Source of the DNA: CAZPWF01 sp964610775
GTDB taxonomy: Bacteria; Patescibacteriota; Saccharimonadia; Saccharimonadales; JACQNP01
Direction: 5' to 3'
NCBI GenBank assembly: GCA_964610775.1
Contig: CAZSZC010000015.1
Coordinates: 1 to 15,732, forward strand
Length of the DNA: 15,732 nt
Shown: positions 1-7,038 of the stretch, piece by piece
How positions within the stretch are numbered: position 1 is the first letter of the stretch
Layout of the letters: every line of letters begins with the position of its first letter
Translations under genes and position numbers: made by a program
Notes under the pieces: model-generated
What the model was told of the DNA's origin: nothing
The model's database searches: none
Seen by the model: the letters and a program-made list of their open reading frames with translations, nothing else

Positions 1-572
1 TCATTTATTTTAACTGCACCGAGCCTTAATACCTCAACCATATCATCAACAACCCGAATTACCGTCGATGGCAGCCTATTAGAATAATCACCTCCATCTA
101 TATAGAAGTCAGCACTATCACCGAAGTAGTTAAGTGCCATAGCAATATTTGTAGACTCAGGTTTACCCGGTTTGTTTGCGCTTGTTGTGAGTAACGGCCC
201 TGTGGCTTCGACTAATTTGCGTAATTTTTCATCACCAACTACCCTAACCGCCAGAGACCCCACACCCATATGTAAATATGGCAACTCAAACACACAAGGT
301 ATAACTACACTGATCGGTCCAGGCCAGTATTGAGCTACCGGTTTAAGATATCGTTGTTTTAGGCCCAATTCAACCAGCTGCTCAACAGATGAGGCAATGA
401 CCGTACCTGGCTTTTTATCACGATTTTTTAAGCTATATAGGCGTTTTACTGCAGCAATGTTCTTAGCATCACAAACAAGTCCATATAGAGTATCGGTTGG
501 CAATACACCCACACGACCATCTCGAATTTGCTTACTGACTTTCTCAACATCATACAAACCAATACTGCTCAA
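1..572 (-). CDS. L-threonylcarbamoyladenylate synthase (Sua5/YrdC/TsaC family), 3' end cut by window edge
   Basis: The protein makes threonylcarbamoyl-AMP from threonine, bicarbonate and ATP, the first step of the t6A37 modification of ANN-decoding tRNAs, in the cytoplasm. The 190 visible codons cover a nearly complete YrdC fold: VGVLPTDTLYGLV at residues 21-33, the KxR motif at 49-51 (KNR), WPGPISVVIP around 83-92, and TSAN at 130-133. The conserved K-R-S-N substrate-binding set is therefore present. The frame is still open at base 1, so a short TsaC and a longer Sua5 with a C-terminal extension cannot be told apart, and no symbol is given. No ATG fits the N-terminus. An in-frame TAA lies seven codons upstream, and the best start is TTG at 570-572, about eight codons before the conserved core, with only a weak GGA upstream. 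It is divergent from the MscS gene, 41 bp away. Confidence 0.93.
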   Translation of the reverse strand, partial: MSSIGLYDVEKVSKQIRDGRVGVLPTDTLYGLVCDAKNIAAVKRLYSLKNRDKKPGTVIASSVEQLVELGLKQRYLKPVAQYWPGPISVVIPCVFELPYLHMGVGSLAVRVVGDEKLRKLVEATGPLLTTSANKPGKPESTNIAMALNYFGDSADFYIDGGDYSNRLPSTVIRVVDDMVEVLRLGAVKIN

Positions 573-600
573 GCTTATTCCAATCTGTTAGGTTCTCATA

Positions 601-606
601 TATACT
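601..606 (+). promoter_or_regulatory. Putative -10 element (TATACT) of a leaderless transcript for the MscS gene
   Basis: TATACT matches TATAAT at 5 of 6 positions and ends 7 nt before the ATG at 614, which would put +1 at or next to the start codon. The -35 region (about 578-583, TTCCAA) is weak. No Shine-Dalgarno sequence lies between the hexamer and the ATG. Confidence 0.4.
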
Positions 607-613
607 ACCATCA

Positions 614-1507
614 ATGATTCAAGAAACATCACAAACGATTGCTGACAAGATAGTTGTATTTGGCGACCAAGCTAGTGCATGGATAGCGTTGCACTTGATC
701 AATATTATCGTGATCGTAATTTTCGCTTTCATCGCACAACATGCCCTCTCTGCATTTACCGTAAAATTACTCTCGAAGACTATTCGTCCAGACATGTATC
801 CAACCGAAACCGATCGCAAAAAACGATTAGCTACGCTTCGATCACTAATGACTGCCGTGGTGAAATTTGGTGTGTGGTTGGTTGCATTTGTAATGATAAT
901 TTCCGAAATAGGTATAAACACCGCTCCTTTATTAGCCAGTGCCGGCATAATCGGCGTGGCTCTCGGTTTTGGCGCACAATCACTGGTAAAAGATTTTGTC
1001 AGTGGCATTTTTATAATAATAGAAAATCAGTACCGAGTTGGTGATGTGGTAGAAATTGCCGGGGCAAACGGAACTGTAGAGGATGTTACTATTCGCACTA
1101 CCGTATTACGCGATCTTAGCGGGTTCGTTCATCACGTTCCTAATGGTTTGATTCAAGTTACAACTAACAAAACTATTGGTTTTAGCCGAATAAACGAAGA
1201 AATAGTGGTTGGTTTTGACGCAGACATAGAACGGGTTGAACATATAATTAATCATGTCGGAGAAGAAATAGCAGCTAGCCCAGATTTTGAAAAACTTATT
1301 AAGGAACCTCTCAAATTCTCAAGTGTTAAGGGTTACGCTGTTAATGGTCTTATAATAGGTATCTTAGGAAAGACCAAACCCGGCGAACAGTGGAAAGTTC
1401 GAACCGAAATGTACAAGCGGCTAAAGAAAGCCTTTGATAAGGCAGGCATAGAAGTAACTAATACACCAATTGGCGTTGCCGCTCAACCTACTAAAAAGAA
1501 GAAGTAG
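614..1507 (+). CDS. Small-conductance mechanosensitive channel (MscS family)
   Basis: This 297-aa inner-membrane channel of the MscS family opens under membrane tension to release solutes during hypo-osmotic shock. It has three transmembrane segments, at about residues 24-45, 80-99 and 104-132. The pore helix and cytosolic beta domain show the family signature: GFGAQSLVKDFVSG near 118-131, then ENQYRVGDVVEI near 137-148, G-V-E-D-V-T-I-R-T-T, and an HHVPNG-like loop. The length equals that of E. coli MscS, and the C-terminus is a run of lysines. ATG 614 starts just ahead of the first helix and has no Shine-Dalgarno site. A -10-like hexamer sits 7 nt upstream. Its TAG stop is 2 nt from the stop of the convergent gene at 1510, so transcripts probably overlap there. 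The family is certain; the gating type is not. Confidence 0.95.
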   Translation: MIQETSQTIADKIVVFGDQASAWIALHLINIIVIVIFAFIAQHALSAFTVKLLSKTIRPDMYPTETDRKKRLATLRSLMTAVVKFGVWLVAFVMIISEIGINTAPLLASAGIIGVALGFGAQSLVKDFVSGIFIIIENQYRVGDVVEIAGANGTVEDVTIRTTVLRDLSGFVHHVPNGLIQVTTNKTIGFSRINEEIVVGFDADIERVEHIINHVGEEIAASPDFEKLIKEPLKFSSVKGYAVNGLIIGILGKTKPGEQWKVRTEMYKRLKKAFDKAGIEVTNTPIGVAAQPTKKKK

Positions 1508-1509
1508 CT

Positions 1510-2049
1510 CTATAAACCTAAAGACTTGTCATCAAGCTGATTTGGCGGAAAATCGTTATCATCATTAGGATTACTAATATCTTGGTTTATTGAATTGTTA
1601 GACTGTTCAACATCTAGTGCCGTGGCGGGCTGAGGACCTTTTGACTCATCTGTAGTTTTAGTTGTAGTAGTTGCTGCTTTTTTGACCGGCTTTTTCTTTG
1701 GTGCTAGCAAAAGTCCCGCAACAGTTATGGCCGCCAAAACGACAACCGCTATAACTATAACGATTAGTACTTTAGACTTCTTACCTCCGCCGCCAGATAC
1801 GATAGGAGCGGTAACTTCTGGTTGTACTTGACCAAGCTGTGCCGACATCATGCCCTGATCAGCTATTGGCTGCTGAGGGCCAAATTGATCTTGCGCGTTA
1901 GGCATAGTTTGTTGTCCAGGTATAATCTGTTGTTGTGGTGACTGATTTTGTCCAGGTACGACAACTTGAGGTTGAATCGGTGCCATTGGGTCAACTAAAG
2001 TTTGACCAGGCCCAACCGAAGGTCCGTTCTGCTGCATATTAGGATCCAT
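1510..2049 (-). CDS. Pro/Gln-rich single-TM protein ending in SLGL (module copy 2, second gene)
   Basis: This 179-aa protein is of unknown function. Residues 1-85 are disordered and rich in Pro, Gln and Met, and there is no cleavable signal peptide. A glycine stretch and KKSK precede one TM helix at about 93-115. A Lys/Pro/Thr-rich linker follows, and then a polar tail ending DDKSLGL. The likely topology is N-in/C-out, with the tail outside the cell, although lysines flank the TM on both sides. The start codon lies inside the upstream gene (11-nt overlap) and is preceded by a strong AGGAGGTC Shine-Dalgarno, so the two are translationally coupled. It is the counterpart of 2687-3361: TM, KKPVK linker, short acidic stretch and terminal SLGL occur in the same order, while the cytosolic part is unrelated low-complexity sequence. 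No enzymatic motif is visible. It could be an anchor or partner for the secreted protein encoded just upstream. Confidence 0.85.
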   Translation of the reverse strand: MDPNMQQNGPSVGPGQTLVDPMAPIQPQVVVPGQNQSPQQQIIPGQQTMPNAQDQFGPQQPIADQGMMSAQLGQVQPEVTAPIVSGGGGKKSKVLIVIVIAVVVLAAITVAGLLLAPKKKPVKKAATTTTKTTDESKGPQPATALDVEQSNNSINQDISNPNDDNDFPPNQLDDKSLGL

Positions 2050-2680
2050 TTTGACCTCCTGAGTTGTTGTCTTGATCGGTAGATGGCTTCGTTTGAAGTT
2101 GGGTAGAGAAATCCGTCAGAGTTTTCTTGATTGTATCTACAACATAAGCGTGAATAGCTGCAGACTCTTTTCGTATCTCTTGGTGATATTCACGAGCCGT
2201 CTGAACAAGGGCAACAAATCCTGGCACATCGGCCTCACAATTCATAACCACAATATCATCTAAAGTCTGCCTATACTGCTTAACCGTATTGTCATATGTT
2301 GCAACTTGTTTAGCAAGTTCTGCGCGCTGTTTTTCTAAACCAAAAGTATCTTTATTAGCAAGTTTTAGCTGTCCAATTGTTATCCATAATTTAGCATCGA
2401 TTTTTTTGTATATATCGGCCCGATTAGTCACAACTGGAGCCACCTTATCCTGCACACCCCTAACAATGGCTTGAGTGTCCTTGCACCTGCCTTTGTAGCG
2501 GAGCAAGTCCTTTTTATCCAGTTTTACATTCTTTTCCTTCTTACGAAGATCTATTCGTTGCTGAATCGTGCCGCCATCAGGAGCATCAACTGGCAGAGCC
2601 GCAGCAAACGAAGGCAATATTAGAATTGCAACAAGAGCAAGTTCTAGTGATACCCAGATATGTTTAGAATATTTTTTCAT
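2039..2680 (-). CDS. Secreted helical protein with two conserved cysteines (module copy 2, first gene)
   Basis: This 213-aa exported protein is of unknown function. A signal peptide is visible: MKKYSKH, a hydrophobic stretch at about 9-28, and a likely AAA-type cleavage near 26-29. The mature part is charged and predicted helical or coiled-coil. It has exactly two cysteines, C66 in RCKDTQ and C148 in MNCEAD. The tail (about 195-213) is Ser/Gly/Asn-rich and disordered. It aligns without gaps from the first cysteine onward with the product of 3361-4056, where the two cysteines are also exactly 82 residues apart, so a disulfide pairing two helices is plausible. The gene starts 6 nt after the stop of the 224-aa gene, with a weak AGGG as Shine-Dalgarno, and overlaps the next gene by 11 nt. 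No named domain is recognised. Confidence 0.86.
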   Translation of the reverse strand: MKKYSKHIWVSLELALVAILILPSFAAALPVDAPDGGTIQQRIDLRKKEKNVKLDKKDLLRYKGRCKDTQAIVRGVQDKVAPVVTNRADIYKKIDAKLWITIGQLKLANKDTFGLEKQRAELAKQVATYDNTVKQYRQTLDDIVVMNCEADVPGFVALVQTAREYHQEIRKESAAIHAYVVDTIKKTLTDFSTQLQTKPSTDQDNNSGGQNGS

Positions 2681-2686
2681 GTAACC

Positions 2687-3361
2687 CTATAAACCTAGTG
2701 ATTGATCATTGACGCTTTCTGATGTTGGTAGGTCTTTAGCGTCATTGGTTTTATTAATTTCTGTGTCTATATCTTTGGAGGTCGAACTAACATCATCAGC
2801 TGTAACCTCAGTCTTAGTTGTCTTTTTAGTTTCAGTAGATGTTTTCGTAGTCTGCTTTACCGGTTTTTTCTGACTGGTTTTGACGAAAGCGAATACACTC
2901 ACACCAATCAACGCTATTACAATAATAATCGCTGCAATTATCGCTGCAATCGGTTTGCCCGATTTCTTTGGTGGCTGAGCTGGTATTGCCATCTGGTTAT
3001 GGTCTTCGTGTTGTGGCATTGATTCTTCTGAGTGCTGTGAGTAATCAGCAGACTCTGGTGGTTGCTCGCTTTTTGCCGAGTCTTCGTGCTGTGACACAGG
3101 ATCGCTACTAGACTCTTCTGGTGTTGGTTCTGGCGTAACCGAATTATCAGCTCCTGATACTGAACGTTCTGGGGTCTCTGAGACTTCCGGTGCAGTTGAG
3201 GATGATTCGGTTGTTGAATTAGTCGATAATGTTCCATCTTCTGATATCTCAACAGCTGTAGATGACGAGGAGTCCTGGCTAGAATTAGTCTTCACCTCAA
3301 CATTAATACCATTATCCGCTGCGGAGTTATTAGTCAAGTCTTCCTTCTTTTCTGTATCCAT
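2687..3361 (-). CDS. Ser/Glu-rich single-TM protein ending in SLGL (module copy 1, second gene)
   Basis: This 224-aa protein is of unknown function. Residues 1-130 are disordered and rich in Ser, Thr, Glu and Pro, with an internal QHED motif seen at about 91-94 and 117-120. PPKKSGK precedes one TM helix at about 138-160. A KKPVKQTTKT-type Lys/Thr linker and an acidic tail follow, ending NDQSLGL. No signal peptide is present, so it is probably a signal-anchored protein with a cytosolic N-terminus. Its start codon shares one base with the stop of the upstream gene (TAATG), and a strong GGGAGGTGAT Shine-Dalgarno lies in that gene's 3' end, which is a classic translational-coupling arrangement. 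The same architecture and final four residues as the 1510-2049 product indicate duplication with rapid divergence of the disordered half. Confidence 0.86.
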   Translation of the reverse strand: MDTEKKEDLTNNSAADNGINVEVKTNSSQDSSSSTAVEISEDGTLSTNSTTESSSTAPEVSETPERSVSGADNSVTPEPTPEESSSDPVSQHEDSAKSEQPPESADYSQHSEESMPQHEDHNQMAIPAQPPKKSGKPIAAIIAAIIIVIALIGVSVFAFVKTSQKKPVKQTTKTSTETKKTTKTEVTADDVSSTSKDIDTEINKTNDAKDLPTSESVNDQSLGL

Positions 3362-4056
3362 TACTGATCACCTCCCTCTTTCGTAGTAGAAACCGATCCC
3401 TTTAACGTATTTAGGGTCGTTTTAACAGTCTCGGTGATATAAGTTCGTATGGCCTGAGAATCCTTGGCCACAGCTTCCCTGGCAGACCTTACTGACTCTA
3501 GTGATGCCTTAAAACTACTAGGATCACTGCTACAGTCCATGTTTGAGAGATCAGCAGCCGCCTGTCGTAGTTGGGTCATATCTGTATTAAAAGTATCGAT
3601 TTTGGTCTGAAGATCGGCAATTTCCTTGTCAAGGTCTGTCGTGTCCTTGCCAGCATCCTTTAGCTTAGTACTAAGCGAGGTCAAGTGTTTGATTATATTG
3701 TTATACACCTCTGTTCTAGAAGTGTTTGTCTCTTTAGCGTGCGTAGATATTTTAACGATAATGGTCTGAGCGGCCTTGCAACGAGCTTTAACACGCGCCT
3801 CCTGGGCTTTAGTAAGTTTAGTTTTTAACTCCTGTTTACGCTTAGTTAATCGTTCCTGAAGTTTAGTCTTATAGTCAGCCGCTTGAGTATCTTCCAACAC
3901 CTTTGTTTCTGTTTCTGTAGCTTCTTGACTGGATGTTGGCTCAGACTGCTGCGAAGAAGTCGTTATTTCTTCGGCATGAACAAAAGCTAAAGAATTCAAG
4001 CCGATTAGAGGTGTCATAAGCATGACGCTAATTAGTAATCTTAATCTGTATTTCAT
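3361..4056 (-). CDS. Secreted helical protein with two conserved cysteines (module copy 1, first gene)
   Basis: This 231-aa exported protein is of unknown function and a paralogue of the 2039-2680 product. It has a signal peptide (MKYRLR, hydrophobic to about residue 26, AxA-like site at about 26-28), a Ser/Thr/Glu-rich stretch, then a long charged helical region with coiled-coil character at about 55-215. Its only two cysteines are C93 (RCKAAQ) and C175 (MDCSSD). The ATG at 4056 is preferred over the in-frame ATG eight codons upstream (4080). AAGGAG at 4067-4072 lies just ahead of it, and starting there gives a proper basic n-region; the upstream ATG has no ribosome binding site. It is the first gene of a four-gene set running to 1510 and overlaps the next gene by one base. 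No named domain is recognised. Confidence 0.87.
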   Translation of the reverse strand: MKYRLRLLISVMLMTPLIGLNSLAFVHAEEITTSSQQSEPTSSQEATETETKVLEDTQAADYKTKLQERLTKRKQELKTKLTKAQEARVKARCKAAQTIIVKISTHAKETNTSRTEVYNNIIKHLTSLSTKLKDAGKDTTDLDKEIADLQTKIDTFNTDMTQLRQAAADLSNMDCSSDPSSFKASLESVRSAREAVAKDSQAIRTYITETVKTTLNTLKGSVSTTKEGGDQ

Positions 4057-4078
4057 TGAGTAGATTCTCCTTGATCTC

Positions 4079-4084
4079 ATTTTA
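4079..4084 (-). promoter_or_regulatory. Possible extended -10 promoter (TGG-TAAAAT) for the duplicated-module operon
   Basis: On the minus strand TAAAAT (5 of 6) is preceded by TGG, matching the TGn extended -10 form. It lies 22 nt upstream of ATG 4056, leaving room for the AAGGAG site in a short leader. The -35 region is poor. The 4081-4123 gap is the only intergenic space in which this operon could have its own promoter. Confidence 0.35.
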
Positions 4085-4123
4085 CCATAAGCGTATTTAG
4101 AATATTACAATCAAAATTAATCG

Positions 4124-4351
4124 TTATTTAGTTGTATTGCCGGCAATCCAATGCATAACTACAGCCGCCGAGACCCAAAATGGGAAAATTGCATAAAATA
4201 CATCGCCGACAGAATGCTGGTTTCTAATGGCTGCTTGTAAAATTGTTGTTAAGAAAATAATAAATAATATGTACAAGACTATGCCCTGCCAGCTTACTGG
4301 TAGGTAGCTCCATCTAACTTTTTTGAACCACACCCTCTTATTTTTAGTCAT
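4124..4351 (-). CDS. Small two-TM membrane protein, unknown function
   Basis: This 75-aa protein has two hydrophobic helices, at about 23-42 and 51-70. Between a basic N-terminus (KNKRVWFKKVRW) and TM1 lies LPVSWQG, a Trp/Pro-rich amphipathic lead-in. The two helices are joined by a short polar loop, so both ends should be on the same side, probably the cytosol. ATG 4351, 11 nt after the stop of the upstream propeller gene, is preferred. The earlier in-frame GTG at 4378 would overlap that gene and prepend an unlikely VLLLRKQL segment. The ribosome binding site is weak (AAGAAAA). Its position as last gene of the 6951-4124 operon suggests a role alongside the anchored propeller protein. The family is not recognised with confidence. 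Confidence 0.78.
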   Translation of the reverse strand: MTKNKRVWFKKVRWSYLPVSWQGIVLYILFIIFLTTILQAAIRNQHSVGDVFYAIFPFWVSAAVVMHWIAGNTTK

Positions 4352-4362
4352 AAGTTGTTTTC

Positions 4363-6510
4363 TTAGTAGTAATACCACTTATCAATTGAGTTAGTATTTG
4401 TAACGTCAATGATCTTTTTCGGTTCACCTCCATCAAGACTTAGGACATAATCTGCAGTTTCTTGGTCATTTGACACACGATAAATAACGTCTTTGTTATT
4501 CAGCCACCTGATGGGGTTTTTCAAACCGCTCTGTGAACGCAATGTTTGTTCATCTTTAGTGTCGATCTTGTAATTAAGTAAAACTCCTTTGCCATCTCTA
4601 TTATCAACCCACAAACTATTTTTTTTGTCATTGGCATCTACATAAATTCTGGACACCAGGTTGGACGGTTGCGACGGCAGTACTGTTGCTTTGTCCTCGC
4701 CGATCCTAACGTTATACCAGCTTTTACCAACCGAAAGCGCTAGATTATCATAATCAATTCTAAAGATATTCCAGACTTCCTGATTTAATATTGTCGTCTT
4801 ATTGCCACCGTCAGAATTCACTCGGTAGAGTTCTGCGCCGTTCTTTTGGTAGGCACTAGAAGGCGCGTAGTATATTTTGTCACCAGCAACTACAACATCA
4901 TTGAAGTAATTACTAGATGCGAGCTCGTTATTTTGTTTTGTTTTGTAGTTATAGCTCATTAAACGATGACGTTTAGGGTTTGTGGCACTTGCTCCCTCTG
5001 TAGCCTGAACATATATTAAGTTGTCGCCTATCCAATCTACAACCTGAACTCTTTCAGAGGTTGTTACACTCGATGCCTCACCACTCTCGGGCTGAATAAT
5101 TGTCAATGTGCTCAGCAGAAATCCATCCTTGTTGGTTTTATTATCACGGGTCGACACTAGAGCTATAACATCATTGTTGGGCTGTATCGCCAAAGCTATG
5201 TCGTCCTTCTCGCTACCAGTGCCCGCTAACAACAATTTTTCATTTTTGCCATCAACATCTATAGAAAAGACATCGTACTTACCTGAACGTTTTGAAACAA
5301 ATGCATGTTTACGTGAAGGTACTATATTGATAATCTGCTCTGTTTTAATGTCGCTGGTCATGGCCACTTTCTCGTCACGGTAGCCTTCTTTTTTCATAGT
5401 AACATCAAAAGGCTTGTCGTCATCACTAGCATCAATTGTTAGCTTTATTTTTCCATCCCCATCAGATAGAGCCGTAGCTTCTCCGCTACTCGCTTCAGCT
5501 TTGTCAACGGGCTTACCAGACAGATAATCGTTAACAACGAAAGCATACTGAACTCCTGTGGGTTTTAGTCGCACTTGCGGCAGGGTGTTCTTGCCTAATT
5601 TCACAGTAATACTTTCCTGCTGCGGAGCAAAGGCTCGTTTCTCAATTGTTAAAGTCTGTTTCCCCAACTTAACCTCTTTAACTTCTGCAACGCCCGAACT
5701 GTCCGTTTTTGCAGAAGCACTAACAATTTTTACGTTTACATTCTTTAGTGGTTGTCCGGTACTTTCATCAATTACAGTAATCGATGCCGTACCACGTACA
5801 CCGACAGAATTAAGCACGTAGTACCGGCTAGTTGGTATGGCAAAAATGGTTACTATTGATACGAGTAGCACAAAAATCGTGATCCAACGGGCCTTTGGAT
5901 TATTCCACCAGGCACTAAAGAAGCCTTTTATGCTTTCAGCAATACCTTTTTTTGTCTTAGACTCAAAAGCTTTGCCTAACTTTTCATCCTCTGCCTCGAG
6001 CAAAGCATCACTCTCCTTGGCGATAATGTCATCTACGGCCTGACCAGTTTCTTCGTCGGTTATAACCGGATCAACGTCCGGGATCTTTTCTTCATCCGAG
6101 TCTTTGGTGTCTGTTTTTTCAATTTCTAAGACTTCTTCCGTCTCTACGGAATCTTCTTCTGGGTCGATACTAATAATCGCTTCGTCTTTTGGAGCTTCGT
6201 CCAAGTTAACAACTTTCTCTGCCGGCTCTTCTTCCGCGATTTCAACACGCTTTTCGGCCTTAGTCGCTTCTTCATTGGACTTAGTGTCTTCGGGTAAAAC
6301 CGGGGCAGAACTAGCCTCCGAAATCACTTCGGGCTCTGTTTTAGCAACCTCTACGGGCTTAGGCTCAGCTTCTTCCTCTACTTCTTTTTCTTGCTGTGCT
6401 TCAGATTCACTTATATCAAGCATTTTCTTGACACGCTGCTCAACTACGTCCTGATCTGGTGCTGCCAAATCTGGTTTTCTCTCCTCTGGAATTTCAGGTT
6501 TTTTTGCCAT
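4363..6510 (-). CDS. Membrane-anchored protein with carboxypeptidase-regulatory-like domains and C-terminal beta-propeller
   Basis: This 715-aa envelope protein has no recognised enzymatic site. Residues 1-205 are a very acidic, Glu/Lys/Val-rich disordered cytosolic region. One TM helix at about 209-226 ends FAIPTSRYY. Outside are two beta-sandwich repeats of carboxypeptidase-regulatory/PEGA-like type: about 241-320, with ITVIDESTGQPLKNVNVKI then GVAEVKEVKLGKQTLTI, and about 322-395, with GDGKIKLTI then KKEGY. From about 402 to the end, WD40/TolB-like propeller blades are visible, such as SGKYDVFSIDVDGKNE and GAELYRVNSDGGN. There is no cysteine. The chain ends WYYY. It is a paralogue of the 7039-8829 product: same order of parts, with FAIP--RY after the TM and a shared SK-SGK-DV then LAGTG blade. 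It starts 9 nt after the 143-aa gene and is probably co-transcribed with it. The likely role is surface scaffolding or ligand binding. Confidence 0.88.
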   Translation of the reverse strand: MAKKPEIPEERKPDLAAPDQDVVEQRVKKMLDISESEAQQEKEVEEEAEPKPVEVAKTEPEVISEASSAPVLPEDTKSNEEATKAEKRVEIAEEEPAEKVVNLDEAPKDEAIISIDPEEDSVETEEVLEIEKTDTKDSDEEKIPDVDPVITDEETGQAVDDIIAKESDALLEAEDEKLGKAFESKTKKGIAESIKGFFSAWWNNPKARWITIFVLLVSIVTIFAIPTSRYYVLNSVGVRGTASITVIDESTGQPLKNVNVKIVSASAKTDSSGVAEVKEVKLGKQTLTIEKRAFAPQQESITVKLGKNTLPQVRLKPTGVQYAFVVNDYLSGKPVDKAEASSGEATALSDGDGKIKLTIDASDDDKPFDVTMKKEGYRDEKVAMTSDIKTEQIINIVPSRKHAFVSKRSGKYDVFSIDVDGKNEKLLLAGTGSEKDDIALAIQPNNDVIALVSTRDNKTNKDGFLLSTLTIIQPESGEASSVTTSERVQVVDWIGDNLIYVQATEGASATNPKRHRLMSYNYKTKQNNELASSNYFNDVVVAGDKIYYAPSSAYQKNGAELYRVNSDGGNKTTILNQEVWNIFRIDYDNLALSVGKSWYNVRIGEDKATVLPSQPSNLVSRIYVDANDKKNSLWVDNRDGKGVLLNYKIDTKDEQTLRSQSGLKNPIRWLNNKDVIYRVSNDQETADYVLSLDGGEPKKIIDVTNTNSIDKWYYY

Positions 6511-6519
6511 GGGCTCTGA

Positions 6520-6951
6520 CTATTTCTTCTTTTTCTTGGTTTTCTTTCGATTTTTTGACTTACTCTTGGATTTTGTACTCGAATTTTTGACCGCTACCGG
6601 CTGCTGACCCTGCTCTCGTTCAGATTTTTCTTCGACAGTATTCGATGCTGATCGTTTTCGAGAACCGATTATAGCTATAATGACTCCTACTATTAATACT
6701 GCAGCCAGCACGAATATCCAGCCCAAATTAGATGATGTCGTTGATATTGAATTTTGTATCCTGCCAGAAGACGGCGAATTTGGCTCGCCAGAAGGTATTA
6801 ATATCTGGGCATTGCTTACACCATTAAGTAGCTGGCTATTGGTTGACTGTATGCCACTTGATTGCTGATAAAGTTGCGGCGTGCCAGATTGAATACTACC
6901 GACGTTAGGTACTTCTACTTGACCAGTACGAGCTTGAGGTGAATTATCCAT
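6520..6951 (-). CDS. Ser/Gln-rich single-TM protein with Lys-rich C-terminal tail
   Basis: This 143-aa protein is of unknown function. Residues 1-75 are rich in Ser, Gln, Asn and Pro, carry little charge and lack a signal peptide. One TM helix runs from about 77 to 96. The C-terminal third is Lys/Ser-rich and ends in a long run of KTKKKKKK type. By the positive-inside rule the tail is cytosolic and the short N-terminus is outside (N-out/C-in), the reverse of its anchored neighbours. The basic tail could bind nucleic acid, acidic phospholipid, or the strongly acidic cytosolic N-terminus of the next gene's product. It is the first gene of the 6951-4124 operon, behind a good promoter at 6989-7017, with only a weak AAAGAG ribosome binding site. 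Confidence 0.82.
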   Translation of the reverse strand: MDNSPQARTGQVEVPNVGSIQSGTPQLYQQSSGIQSTNSQLLNGVSNAQILIPSGEPNSPSSGRIQNSISTTSSNLGWIFVLAAVLIVGVIIAIIGSRKRSASNTVEEKSEREQGQQPVAVKNSSTKSKSKSKNRKKTKKKKK

Positions 6952-6988
6952 TAACTAAATATTTCTCTTTTTCATTATGCTTATATTT

Positions 6989-7017
6989 ATTATACCGGTT
7001 ATTGTGTGACTTGACGA
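6989..7017 (-). promoter_or_regulatory. Sigma-70-type promoter for the 6951-4124 operon
   Basis: On the minus strand TCGTCA (-35, 7012-7017, 4 of 6) and a perfect TATAAT (-10, 6989-6994) are 17 bp apart. The predicted start is near 6982, giving a leader of about 30 nt before ATG 6951. The site lies in the only gap (6952-7038) between two same-strand genes. Confidence 0.65.
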
Positions 7018-7038
7018 TATTATTTTATGAATAGGATG

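Noticed and set aside
2687..3361. Two-component or other named function for the low-complexity TM proteins
   Set aside because: Composition-driven matches only; no domain or catalytic motif is visible, so function is left open.
6104..6454. 116-codon plus-strand frame over the acidic region of the 715-aa gene
   Set aside because: It is a Ser-rich antisense shadow of Glu/Lys codons; no ribosome binding site and no recognisable domain.
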